Shown here in pieces: positions 37,901 through 48,100 of a stretch of 64,000 nucleotides of DNA; the stretch's first letter is position 1; each line of letters begins with the position of its first letter. Made by a program: the position numbers and the translations under genes. The stretch covers positions 496,001 through 560,000 of the forward strand of contig JASANH010001455.1 in assembly GCA_030248295.1 (NCBI GenBank). Reading direction: 5' to 3'. The stretch is from Mesodorylaimus sp. YZB2_4. Taxonomy: Eukaryota > Nematoda > Enoplea > Dorylaimida > Dorylaimidae. The notes below the pieces were generated by a model. That model worked only from the letters and a program-made list of their open reading frames with translations. It was not told the origin of the DNA and ran no database searches.

Positions 37901-40377
37901 ACTGGGCTGACTATATTTTTGTGATGACACCCTAAAATCCCTGAAAAAATCATTTCTTTTCCGCTCGATTTAGCTTTATTTTTCTAGGTTTTTTGTATAC
38001 GAAATTAGCAGATGCCGTTAGGGGCATTGTAAAGTGCGTTCACTACCGCGTCGAATGATGTGTCGGCGTCGAAATTAATTTTTCGTGATCGATATTGCCG
38101 AAGCCACATTTTCGGTCAGTTTCCATTCCAAACATAAAAATTCGATAGAATCCCCGTCTGCACGTCTCCAATAGGACCTCTATTAACCCCATAAGATCGA
38201 CTGGACGTCGCATTTTTCACTTTCCCGACTCCAGGTTAATCAAATTATTCAAAAATTTCTCGATAAACCAAAAAACCTAACCTTATTATACTCGCAACAT
38301 TTCCAAAATAAGACCAATAATTCTTGATGAAAATTCACTTTCTTGCACGAACTAGGTAAATAAGTTTGAGTCAAAGGATTATTCAATAATCGAGTAAATC
38401 CTTTTAACATAAATTCGAAATCCTACAAAATAAACTCAAAATTTTATATCAACAAAATATTAAAAAAATTATCAACGCTTACTTCCTCTCGATGAATTCG
38501 AGATAAATAATTGACGAAAAAATTATCATGGTATCCGGGCTAAAATAAAAAAATCACATACTATGATTTAAAAAAAAAACGAAACAACGCAAAATTTGAA
38601 TTTCCCGCTGCAAGCCGCTTATGGCAGTTTTACTTAGTTGGAAATTTTTACGTTCAAAGCTTGTGCGCTCTTTCTTAAAAGTTTTTTCAAACAGAACAGC
38701 AACAAATTCTTGCCACTTTTTGAAAAGATAACCAAAGCAATCAATCAGGAAAACTGTGAAAAACGTATGTGGCGCACAGGCTTTGGGGACTTTTCAGCTA
38801 TGTGAAAGTGTCATAAAAGGTTTGAAGCGGGAAATTCAAATTTTGCCCTAAACAAATCAGAAAAACCGCCAGACAATTTAATTTTTATTAACACAACTAG
38901 CGCACAGGCTTTAAGGGACTTTTCATACAAGCAAAACTGTCATAAGTTTGAAGCGGGAAATTCAAAAATTGCTTTCGAAGATGTCAGTGAAATGATCTGT
39001 ACAGTTAAATTTTTGACTTACTTCCACATCGCCTTGCGGCTCGGTCTCTCCGACATCATGATCCAAACAAACGATAAGAATTTGCAAAGCGACTTGTACC
39101 AATGGTTCCCGACTGTCCGTGAACAAAAGATAATTATAGGGTAAACCATATCCGACCGGATCGTACGCGCAAACCACGTTGAGTAAACTCGTAAACAATG
39201 GCAATACGTGTCTGAAAGTTTTTTAAATTTTAGGAATTTCCTTTTAAATCAAAAGCGCCTCAACTCAGTTTATCAAGTTATTGGGAAATTTTCAAACGTA
39301 AATGTAAATTTTTGCATAATCAGAAAACTTTCTTACCGATTTTCGGCCGATGCAAAATGTTCAATCCAACGATTACGATATAAACCCGGTTCAACTGGAA
39401 AAAATAAAGAAAAGTGATTGAGAAAACGATGAGAAACGATTTGACGATAAGACTTCGAGGGGACATACCAGTGGGTGGAATGTAAATGACTTCGGAGAAA
39501 CAAGTCAATAGCAATTTCAAGATTTCCGTCCGATGATAATCGTGTTGTGGATAATGCGGTGGTGAAGTGGCGAAACCAACGCCCGCTTCCCAGATGTACT
39601 CGCAACTATCGATTTGTTGCAAGTCTTCTGGCGTTTCCTAGAAAAAGAACACGTTGCGTGATGACGTCATTGCAATAATGGACTCAATATCAAGGCCTCA
39701 CCGGTCCTTTCTTATTACTGCTAACAGTAAATTCCGGACAAAAAAGTAAGTCAGTTAAAGCGTTCAAGAGCGACTTGGCCAACGGAAGGCTTTCGGTCTA
39801 AAAAAAACACTAAAATAAACGTTTTGTTTAAAACATCAAAGGAAATGTTTACCGCAACTCCCTCGGCGCTGACTGCATTGTTAGATGGTAATGCTGACCA
39901 AAAGTAGCCCCTCCAATCGGGATCTTCGAAAATGTAAGGTAAAATTCGTGTAAGCAATCGAACGCAGTTGATTACTAAAAATCGATAAAGACATGAAAAA
40001 AGAGAGGAAAGAAAATCGATAAAAAAACTAATTGTCTACCTTTCTGCTGTTCCTTCGATGAATGGCACGAATGCTCGCACGCTTTTACCAATCGTTCCAC
40101 AGCCTTATAACATAACGTGGCCAAATTATTTGGCGATTCTTCGCGCAATGATCGAATTTCGGTAGCTGGTATTAAAGAAAATACGTCCTGCACCGAACTA
40201 ACATTCTCGGGTGACCAAAATTGTTCCCAGAATGAATCATCGTGAGCTTCGACAGGCTGAAAAAAAAGAATTCATTCAAATAGGTATTCGAAAAATCATA
40301 ATAAAATCTACTTTTTTCCGCGAAGTCAATTCGATGACTGCTTTACGAAAATTGACCCTACTATCGCCGTTTCCCAT
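28919..40377 (-). CDS. HID1: HID1 (high-temperature-induced dauer formation 1 homolog), Golgi/secretory sorting protein
   Basis: HID1 is a peripheral Golgi protein needed for dense-core vesicle cargo sorting in neuroendocrine cells. 19 exons: 40377-40312, 40256-40040, 39974-39853, 39797-39702, 39637-39469, 39394-39337, 39211-39022, 38539-38483, 38422-38282, 37609-37519, 37464-37313, 33597-33519, 33314-33150, 31363-31124, 31071-31009, 29741-29569, 29504-29413, 29346-29188, 28982-28919. They give about 797 residues, against about 788 in human, and the likeness runs from the first to the last residue. The start MGNGDSRVNFRKAV keeps Gly2 for N-myristoylation. Other blocks are FEDPDWRG, SCEYIWEAGVGF, YDPVGYGLPYN, GVFILLLLSGERNFGVRLNK, VFTGTHADLL, HHLVFFLLEVFNNIIQYQ and LQHGTLVGLLPVPHPILIRK, then the ending WYDTEVKLFEIQKV. 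Residues about 560-700 are low-complexity (Ser/Ala/Glu), as in the family. Introns 11 and 13 are large and transposon-filled. Confidence 0.96.
29742..31008. other. HID1 intron 15 content
   Basis: 1.27 kb. Holds a B box (GAGGGTTCGACTCCCG) at 30066, the tRNA-headed repeat 30170-30715 and a reversed piece of the AGGAAAAATCA family at 30790-30935. No exon or gene seen. Confidence 0.6.
30170..30715 (-). repeat. tRNA-headed interspersed repeat (SINE-like)
   Basis: Read on the minus strand, the head from 30715 is TTAGCGGCCGTGGTGGTGCA with a B box GTGGGTTCGATCCCC, then GGTTTGCGAACCATAAACCC. The plus-strand copy at 63396-63690 has the same order. The tail (TCATCCGAGGAAGTCGATGG, TCCAGGATGCC, GGAGGTGCTCCTA) recurs in parts at 17660, 61730 and 63650. 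Confidence 0.6.
31364..33149. other. HID1 intron 13 content
   Basis: 1.79 kb. Contains the hAT-type MITE 32364-32697 with a perfect target duplication. The rest (31364-32360 and 32706-33149) has short open frames only and no recognisable product. Confidence 0.6.
32364..32697 (-). mobile_element. hAT-type MITE, CAAGTATGGGCAAGG family, with perfect 8-bp target duplication
   Basis: 334 bp, reversed relative to the other copies. Ends CAAGTATGGGCGGGG and CCTTGCCCATACTTG are inverted. The flanks are an exact 8-bp duplication, GTAACAGC, at 32356-32363 and 32698-32705. An 8-bp duplication is the hallmark of the hAT superfamily. No coding frame. Confidence 0.85.
33598..37312. other. HID1 intron 11 content
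   Basis: 3.7 kb, the largest HID1 intron. From the left: a reversed piece resembling the 54821-55093 element (33660-33840), the inverted-repeat element 34016-35538, an unassigned AT-rich stretch with small open frames (35540-36950), and a piece of the AGGAAAAATCA repeat (36960-37075). No exon seen. Confidence 0.55.
34016..35538. mobile_element. DNA-transposon-like element with 27-bp perfect terminal inverted repeats
   Basis: The terminal repeat starts AGGGGCCATCCATAAAGGTC and is perfect for 27 bases at both ends (34016-34042 and 35512-35538). 1523 bp. No transposase frame is visible. The interior includes a tRNA-like stretch at 34298-34390 (GATGGCTCAGCTGATTTAGG then GAGGTTCTATTCC). A related left end (AGGGGCCATCCATGAAGGAC) occurs alone at 48967. 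No clear target duplication, so I do not name a superfamily. Confidence 0.65.
37652..37735 (-). repeat. tRNA-like fragment in HID1 intron 10
   Basis: On the minus strand GGTAGGGGTTCGATTCCCAC is a good B box and GAGCTAGTTGGC resembles an A box, about 40 bases apart. The anticodon arm does not fold cleanly. Probably a SINE head or tRNA pseudogene. Confidence 0.4.
38589..38846. mobile_element. Foldback MITE, GCAAAATTTGAATTTCCCGC family, in HID1 intron 7
   Basis: Arms GCAAAATTTGAATTTCCCGC and GCGGGAAATTCAAATTTTGC are perfectly inverted at the tips, with CGCTTATGGCAGTTTTAC against AAAGTGTCATAAAAGG further in. A half copy (right arm only, GCGGGAAATTCAAAAATTGC) follows at 38873-38972. Confidence 0.7.
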
Positions 40378-40808
40378 TTTCAAATACAATTAATAAATTA
40401 ATTGATACTTTCCAGCGCAATTAAAATCAAATAAATGATCCTAATCGCTGGCGATCGCAGAGGAACCAGCCAGCTGGCGCACCGCAAAAAGTACACACGG
40501 CTAACATAATAATTGCAAAGTCGCGCAAACGAACTTGCATTTTTTTAAGGCAACTTCGGATAATCGAGTAGCATTTGTTTTCAGAAAAAGAATTCAAAAC
40601 TTTGATCTCGCTGAGCTGCAACATTCTCGCGTAGATTCTTCTGTCAGGTTTTTTTATGCGTCTATCAGCAGGAGTTCCAATACTTTTATTAGCCGTGCTG
40701 TAAAGTGCGCGATGAGTTTACTGTACTTATCTCCGCAGAATTTTAAAATTTTCTTCCGTTATCTCAATTTTTATAAATCTAGCGTTACATTTCAAAAAAT
40801 ACATCAAA
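40378..40808. promoter_or_regulatory. Shared (bidirectional) promoter region of HID1 and MRPL17
   Basis: Only 431 bp separate the two start codons, which point away from each other, so both promoters and leaders must fit here unless upstream exons exist. No TATA box is evident. A short open frame at 40535 is incidental. Confidence 0.5.
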
Positions 40809-42066
40809 ATGCCGAGCACTTTGTTTTATTATCGATATCCGAAACCAATAGTTGATAAGTAAGTACGTTTTTCGAAGCATTTGAAACATATTTTTTTGAT
40901 TAAATTTTAGATATGCCCGAATTTTTCCAAAGACCGTGCCAAGTATCAAAACTCCTGTGCGTAAAGAATCAATAAAACTCAAACATGAACACGTGAAAAC
41001 GGAGGAAGGTAGGCTTTTGACGATTGGAAAATATATGACCAGGTTATTTCGGGAAGAACGCATCGAATTGAAGAATCATCACGGACACGCTGTCAGATCG
41101 TACACGGAAAGAGTAAGTGGGGGAAGCGTGTCCTTTGTGCCTTGCGCCGCTGGTCGGTAAATCCCACGCAACTTTTCTTGGCAATTTGGCGACCTACTCT
41201 GTTTCGGAGTCTGGCAGCAATGCTCATTTTTTTTGATTGCGCAGAAATGGATTCTCGAAAAACCCATTTTAAGCTTCAACTTAGCCAAGAGCGCTTTTAT
41301 GAGGATGAGTTATCGCATTTCGACGTGTTTTCTTTCGATTCCCATTTTGAGAAATAGATTTCTGGAAGTTGCTGAATTTCTGTGCTAACTTTTCCTTTTT
41401 TGTCTTTCCAGCTTATCCAATTGGCCATCGAATACGGCGATTGTCACAAACCGACAATGGAAGTATGCAATTATTATTTGAACGAGAAAGATCTTATTCA
41501 TAAACTTTTTAAAGTAATTTTTTAAGTTTTTGTTAAAAAATTTTTTAAATTGTTTTTTCAGGTTTATGTTCCTCGTTATCGAAATTGTTCGACGGCCTAC
41601 ACGAATCTTTATCAATTACCAGCTTTCTACGGACTGAATCCTAATCGTACCGGAGAACGAGGCGCATACGATTATTATTTTCCAGTCGTTTTAGAACTGA
41701 AAGGTAAATTCGGGTATCTTCGATATTTCCGAGCCTTCGTTTCGGGGGTCCCGAAGTTCAGTCTTAATTTTTAATCTGGTCTTGTAATCCAGTTCGCCGA
41801 GGACCAATTTTGTGTGCTTACTGATCCTAAACGCAGAAAAACTTTACTTTTATTGTTCAAACTAATATTCACATTTTTTTCCAGGAAATCCCTATCCTCC
41901 CGTCGTCCCCAAACCGGACGCCCATCGTAATTCGCTTCTGAACGTTTTATTGGACGCGGCCCGAAAGCAATACGTTTTGGAGAAAAGAGAAAAAACGGAA
42001 GCCTTATCGCAAAAAACCGATGAAAATCACGAAATCGCTTCGAAATCTGAAATATCTCCCAGTTGA
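40809..42066 (+). CDS. MRPL17: Mitochondrial large ribosomal subunit protein bL17m
   Basis: Nuclear-encoded protein of the mitochondrial 39S subunit, near the exit tunnel. Five exons, phases consistent: 40809-40858, 40911-41112, 41412-41513, 41562-41703, 41885-42066. About 225 residues, against about 175 in human. Family blocks are RLFREERIELKNHHGHAVR (matching the LTxLVxHERIExxxxRAxE region of L17), LIQLAIEYGD, YYLNEKDLIHKLFKVYVPRY and the ELKGNPYPPV ending. The N-terminus (MPSTLFYYRYPKPIVD) is taken as a mitochondrial leader. The extra length is a charged C-terminal tail of about 45 residues. Divergent with HID1, convergent with ILRUN (239 bp between stops). Confidence 0.9.
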
Positions 42067-42139
42067 GATCCGTTTTCTACGTTCTCCAATTTCGTCTAAA
42101 TTTTTCGAAGTACTGTAGTTGTAAAAAAAAGGTGGGTAG

Positions 42140-42149
42140 TTTATTTATT
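42140..42149 (-). terminator. Tandem AATAAA poly(A) signals of ILRUN
   Basis: Minus-strand AATAAATAAA about 160 bases past the ILRUN stop codon, in the MRPL17/ILRUN convergent spacer. Confidence 0.6.
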
Positions 42150-42305
42150 CAGAAATAGGAATCGGAAAATCTACAGAACATAACTGTATGTTACAAAATC
42201 CCAGCTAATGGCACTTACAGAAATCAGAAACAAACCCGGATTTGGTCCTTCCCTTGTAACAAACGGACAAACCGGGCTCGAAAAAAATCTGAATGTGAGG
42301 GCAGT

Positions 42306-44398
42306 TCAATTTTCCATATCATCGTCGGTTGAAGACGGCCCGTAAAGAGGCTGCAGTGGTTGGACCACAGTGACAGCACTCGCGCTGAAGGCGTTCGATC
42401 GTAGTCTCTCCTTCCTCAATGCCTCCGATTCCTGATCGATATCCGGATCAGCACTCCAATGTGAAGGCGGATCACAATGGTCATCCCAGCCGCGCCATTT
42501 TCGACTTAAACCGACTCGAGACGCCTAAAATGGCAAGATGCGATTTCAGTTGTGCCTTAAAAAAAGTAACCAGAGCCTTACGCCGATAGATTTAGAGTGA
42601 GGCCTGTCAGCAGCAGAAAAAACATTTTCTTAATCAAAAATTTTAATGTAAAATGGCGGGAACATTAAATTAGCACATCACAGACCATTTTGCCGGTCTC
42701 CGTCAACGCACAGTTTGAATTTCCCGCCGCAAGTCGCTTATGACAGTTTTACATTGATAAATATTCCCATACGTCAAAGCGTGTGCGCGCCCAGGATCTG
42801 TTTTTCCAGGCGGGCTAAACGACAACACTCGGTCACTTTTTCAAAAGGAAACGAATAATTAGTCAAACTAATACGCTCAAATTCTTTCAACATAGCGCTT
42901 GGTTTTCATAGTTTTTGCCTCTGTTTGAAACTGTCGTAAGCAGTTCTTAGCGGGAAATTCAAATTTTTTACTAAGAGGTGCGAAACAGTCTGTACAAGGC
43001 GACTCGTTCGGGACTTACAGGCACGTCGGATGTGGCTGAGCCGCTGCATGGTGTCTCCTTTGATGGAGAAGAGAATAGTTGCCTTGTAGAATTGCTCGAA
43101 GACGAGTCAGAAGGCGAGGAATTCACTCGGTGCGCGTTGATCGACGGATGCCCAGTTGTTGATAAGAGGCCTGAAAGAGTAATTAGAAAGGATATGAATG
43201 TACCCGTGTCGTTTCCGGTCGCCTGAACGGCAATTATATCCGCTGATCATGAGCGTAGGTGCCTGACTGTCGAGTGCGAATGGCTAAGATCAAAACAGGA
43301 AACACCAAAATACCTGACTACCTGAAGGAGAACATGAAATTCTGGCCTCTCGTTTTGGCACGCACTGACTAATGACTGAGTGGCAAGCCTGGATTAGTGA
43401 AACCTCAAAACTAAATCCGACGAAACCTCATTTACCCGAATGCTGGCTTTCCCTGCCGAAGGTGGGCTGCGATTGTTGATGCAAATCGTCGTGTTTGATT
43501 CCACTTTGAAATGGATTTCGATGCGCACTCGATTGATCGCCGGTCGAAGACCCATTCAAGCCGAACGACCATCGTGTTGGTATTTGCGATTGTTGCGCGC
43601 CACCGCAATTAGTCGAGGCCAAACGTTGCGTCAAATCCAACAAACCACTATTGTCCACCATGATAATGCACCAGATAGTTTCTAAAAAATACATAAAACA
43701 CTGATAAGTTAACTGAAAGATAACAAAACAGCTAACCTCCGAAAGGTAAACCTGAAGCAGTGAACATTCGCCAACGCGATTGGTAAACGCCTTGAGTTGC
43801 GGGACTCGTCATCGTGATGCTGAGGTCGGTAAGTTCGCCGACCTTCAGTGCTTCGACTACCACGTGATCGGCATCCGCCAATAAATCGCCTTCGATGTGT
43901 CGTAAACAACATCCAGTCGCCCATTGCTCCGGGCCGGGATTACGTATTCGCCAAGTTTTTACGAAACGGGAACTCGGTTGGACACTTTCTCCTTCACCGA
44001 TCGTAACGTCGGCTACGAATTGCATAGACGGCAAAGAATGAAAGATCATTTGTTGCGCATTATAATCGTAAAAACTACCCAAAGCTTCTTGCAGATTCCT
44101 AAAAATAATAAATATGTACGCATATAATTTTAAAATCTCCGTCGAGTTTGATGGCAAGTTTCAAAAAATCGCTGTCATGCAAATGGCAAAAAAAACGGAA
44201 GAAAAAACAACATATTTCGAAAACGTACCAATTATTCATATCCAAAAAGAATCGGCATAAGTCAGGACTGAGATCGGCGTGTGGAAGGAGAAGTTGTTGA
44301 AATTGTCGAATTAGCGTTTCCTCATCTTCCGTCCCCATACATGTCATCTGTCTCTCCAACTGGGCCAATTCACCTTCGACTTCTTTATCCGTCTCCAT
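42306..44398 (-). CDS. ILRUN: ILRUN (C6orf106) homolog: UBA-like plus FW (NBR1-like) domain protein
   Basis: In mammals ILRUN dampens innate antiviral and inflammatory transcription through IRF3 and p300/CBP. Five exons: 44398-44229, 44098-43737, 43681-43436, 43170-43019, 42524-42306, about 382 residues (human about 298). An N-terminal UBA-like segment has EETLIRQFQQLL and FFLDMNNWNLQEALGSFYDY. Then comes the FW domain: FVADVTIGEGESV, FVKTWRIRNPGPEQW, LTDLSITMTSPATQGVYQS, RWRMFTASGLPFG. The C-terminal third is Ser/Gln-rich and barely conserved, ending with VTVVQPLQPLYGP and an acidic tail. A start at the Met of METDKEVEG is chosen because it precedes the UBA-like region directly. Divergent from the checkpoint gene (702 bp between starts). 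Confidence 0.92.
42711..42968. mobile_element. Foldback MITE, GCAAAATTTGAATTTCCCGC family, in ILRUN intron 4
   Basis: Arms CAGTTTGAATTTCCCGCCGC with CGCTTATGACAGTTTTACA on the left and TTTGAAACTGTCGTAAGCAG with TAGCGGGAAATTCAAATTTT on the right. About 260 bp, the same size as the copy at 38589. Confidence 0.65.
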
Positions 44399-45100
44399 TC
44401 GTAAGGTTAAAATCAAAATATTTACGACGGCATTCGTTTTTATCGATTTCCAAAAATGACAACGCACGTTTTCTAACTGTGTCGAATGAAGTACAGTACC
44501 TACTTCAGCATGCAACTCCAAATACGCACTTGGGCTGGCTGTCCGCCAACAAGCAGCTGCCAGCAGTCGCAAGTATGTACCACCTGTTAAATTTTTTAAA
44601 AGAACCGAACATCCAACAAAAATAATAATACTCGAACTATATGCTGAACCCTGTAAAAAATTAGTGATAAAAATAACAATCACCGGATTCAACTCATTGC
44701 AAACGCCGTGTCTAAAAGTTTAACAGGTTATGAGTAGCTGTCATTATGGTAAATTGAAGTAACAGATCGCAACAAATTTTTATTGGACTTCTACTTTTAC
44801 TTTCTGTCTTTAAAGTTTTGAAAGAAATTTTGGTCAGATCGGAATTTTTCATTAGTAATTGGTCCAGAGAACAGTCAGATCGTTTTTGAAAAAGCAGGGA
44901 AAACCTTGAACTTAATTTTACCGCAAGTGTGCGCAAATCTTTGAACCAGGGAGGACGCTCCATTTTTTCAATTTTCGTGTTTTATTTACTTTTCTTCCTC
45001 CTTCTAGTTCGGTTCGTCCATTTTCTTTTCCAATATTAATAACCTTTTTTAATTGGGCACACAGTCGATTCCTTTGTCTTTTTTGCTTTTCTGGTGAGGA
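44399..45100. promoter_or_regulatory. Divergent promoter region of ILRUN and the checkpoint gene
   Basis: 702 bp between the two start codons; both promoters are expected here. AT-rich, no TATA box or clear motif picked out by eye. The open frames at 44281-44625 and 44712-44963 have no family likeness. Confidence 0.45.
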
Positions 45101-48100
45101 ATGGAGGAATCGGCGTGGGAGCTATCGAAAGAAAACATTCAGCCTCTGAAACAAGGTCGGCAACCAGCGATTTTATCGAAAGCATTGCGTGTTTCTACGG
45201 CTAACATACCTGGTGGTATATCGGCAGCGGGCGACGTTCAAGCAAATGCAAACAATTCAGCAACTTCGTCGGCCACGGTCGTCCGAGCACTCATTCTGCA
45301 GCAAGAGAAACAGTGAGCGCACTTTTTTGTGGGTTTCCTAAAATTTGCAGGTCTTTTTCGCGCTAAATATTTTGCGTAGGCTGTGTGATTATGTCGAGTT
45401 TAAAGCTGCGTCAAAATTTTGCTAAAAGGACCCTTCCCTTTCCGACGGCGGCGACGCACGTCAGGCGCAAAAGAAGGCATCCTCACTACTACTTTATATA
45501 CCTAAACCAAATTTTAAAAAAAAAAATAAAAAAACACAAAAACCAAAAAAAAAACAAAAAAAAAAAAATAAAAATAAAAAAATATAAACAATAATATAAA
45601 AAAAAAATATTAAAAAAAATTGCAATGTATCCATATCCGTATAAATCTCCATATACTTACTTTCTTTACTCCATCAAAAAGCTAATAAAATTATCGATAA
45701 TTTACTCGGGACTTTTCTGCACGAACCTCAAAAATTTACCCCCCCCACAATTTTTCCCCTCCCAAAGCCCCCCCCCCCCCCCCCACACCCCCACACCCTC
45801 CCACAAAAAAAACACCCAAAACACAAAGAGAAGCACGCGATGGCACCTATGCACTTTACGGGGCACAGCAAAATTTTCAAGTCCCGTCACGACTTGGAAC
45901 GAAGTAAAGTGCATAAGTACCGGGACTTTTAACTTTGTCGATATTTTTCGCTTTGTCTGATCGTGACCCAAGTTAATCAGTGAGAATGTCAAGTGACGCT
46001 CTGTGGACGGGCAACGTTGTGGTCGGAGCTCCAGGGATTGATAAAGTAGGAATCTTGCATAGCGTGCCCAATGCCCAGGGGTCGGCTGACATGTTAAACC
46101 AGTCACTGAAAATGTTTTGGAAATGGATGTCAGGGTGAATGAACTAGTACTTGCTCGTCATAGCTGAATTGCAGAAGGTAGACCAAGACGTCTGATAGTA
46201 CTGTAAGATACAGAATGAGAAGACCAATAAGCGCGGGATGGGCTGGGAGGCCATGCAAACGACGATCTGTCGTAGCCTTCACGTCAACGTCGCTCTCTGA
46301 ACCGCATGCGCCAATTACGATGCTGGGTGCGCACAGATTTCGCCTATGAGGATTTCTTTCATCAGAGATCACGTCAGAACACACACGACCAGAGCACATG
46401 AGTCACTCGATCACTCGCCATCTCTTCGTCAGCAGTTCTTCTTGGCCGGGATTAGATTGGCGGGGCCGACGGTCTCGTTGATCTTCCTGCACGTGCCCAG
46501 GACGCAGTACCAGTCGGGCTCGCTGGCCTTGCACTTGATTCCGTCCGGTATCTCATCAGGTTTCGACGACCCGCATTTGTACGACGTGCAGTCCCCGTCG
46601 ACGTCCAGACTGCATCCATCGCCGCGCACGCACTCGGCACATTTCCACACTCGGAATGGCAGGCCTGAAAACTCGAGAGTTAGAAGTTGCCACTTCGCAC
46701 TTAAACAGCCACTACGCACTTACCTTTGCACTTGCCCATCGCGGTTTGATCGTCACCGACTTTGCATCGAAGGTGTTGCATCCAGATGACTGCGTCCACG
46801 TTGTTCCCGCACGACGACTTCCCATTGCTACATCGCGAGCGATCGCCGAGTTGTTTCCTCTCGTCCAACACTGGCTTGGCGAGTCCCCAACACGCATTCG
46901 GCTCGTCGCAGTTGTCCTCCCACTCGCTCGTCTCGTTCCACTTCCCGACGTGGCCAGTGAACGCCTTGTCGCACTTGTCGTTGGTGCACACGCCCAGCCG
47001 CCCATCCTCCATCACGCACAGCAGACCAGTGCCGTTGGCGGGGGTTTCGCGTCGAGAGCTGGTTTCGTCCTTGACGTCGAAGTACTGCAATTCGCGCATT
47101 CGCTTCTCAAAAGCCCTGTACCAATATCTGGTGCAGTTTCCTGACGTGCATGAGTTTTTGTTCGGAGGCGAGCCAACCCAGCACGAACGGTCATTTCTAT
47201 ATGGTTGGCAAACGCCGTCCAAGAACGTGCGGGATTCTACGAAGAACGGCGGGATGCTGGTGGTGGTCGACGACTTGGAAGTGGTCGTAGCGCCCGTGGT
47301 CGTTGGCGGCGTCGCAGTCGAGGTGGTTGTGATCGCTGAGAGAACGCTGGCAGCGAGGAAGAATACGTTGCCGAGGATGTACAGGACGAACAGAATGATT
47401 ATGACTGCGTTTACGCACTTTTTGTGTCGCACACACCACCCTCGCAACTGTCCACACTTGTGGGACTGCAGTTGGCCGCCTTGTCCAGATGGTTGTGGCA
47501 AGAAGTCGTCGGGTTTGTGGTTCAGCCAGCGGGAATCTGGACGATCGGGCATCGGGAACAGGGGGGTGTCTGGAAGATGACGGCGGTTGGATGGCGAACG
47601 AAGGTCACTCGACGGCAGGGCGACCACGCGCACGCGGCGGAGTTCTGATAGCGACGGGAGCGGAATGTAGGTCTTGCCCGACGAGACGCCCACGGATCGC
47701 TTCGACTCTTTCTCGCAGACGGTCCTGGCGGCAGGATATGGAGTGCCCCTCGGTTCGTTCTTGTGGACGGTACTCGTCTGAGCCTTCGACGCGGTGCCCG
47801 GACGTGATGGCGGGTTGATGGGCACAGCTTGGGCCTTCTTCGGCAGCAGTTTGTTGATCTCGCCGTCTCGTTGCGGACCATCCTTTGGCAGCTCGTTGAA
47901 GTCTTGGCGACTCATTCTTGATGGATCAGAGAGAGGACACGAACTCTGAAAATAGAAAGCGGTCAGTTGGGCGGCAGTGTAAAAATAGCAGCAGGAGACC
48001 CTGACCTCGACGACGCTGAGGGCGGACACGACCGCACGGCAGACAGCTGACGAGCAGAATGAAGCGAAAAGTGGGGACGCTGTGGTCTCGATGAAGCACG

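Noticed and set aside
45385-45960. Lysine-rich and proline-rich open frames
   Set aside because: They come from the A-rich and C-rich low-complexity tracts.
46656-47818. Long plus-strand open frames opposite nested gene A (up to 272 residues)
   Set aside because: They are antisense shadows of the conserved minus-strand gene; the matching frames in copy B (59154-60802) do not keep a common protein sequence, whereas the minus-strand frame does.
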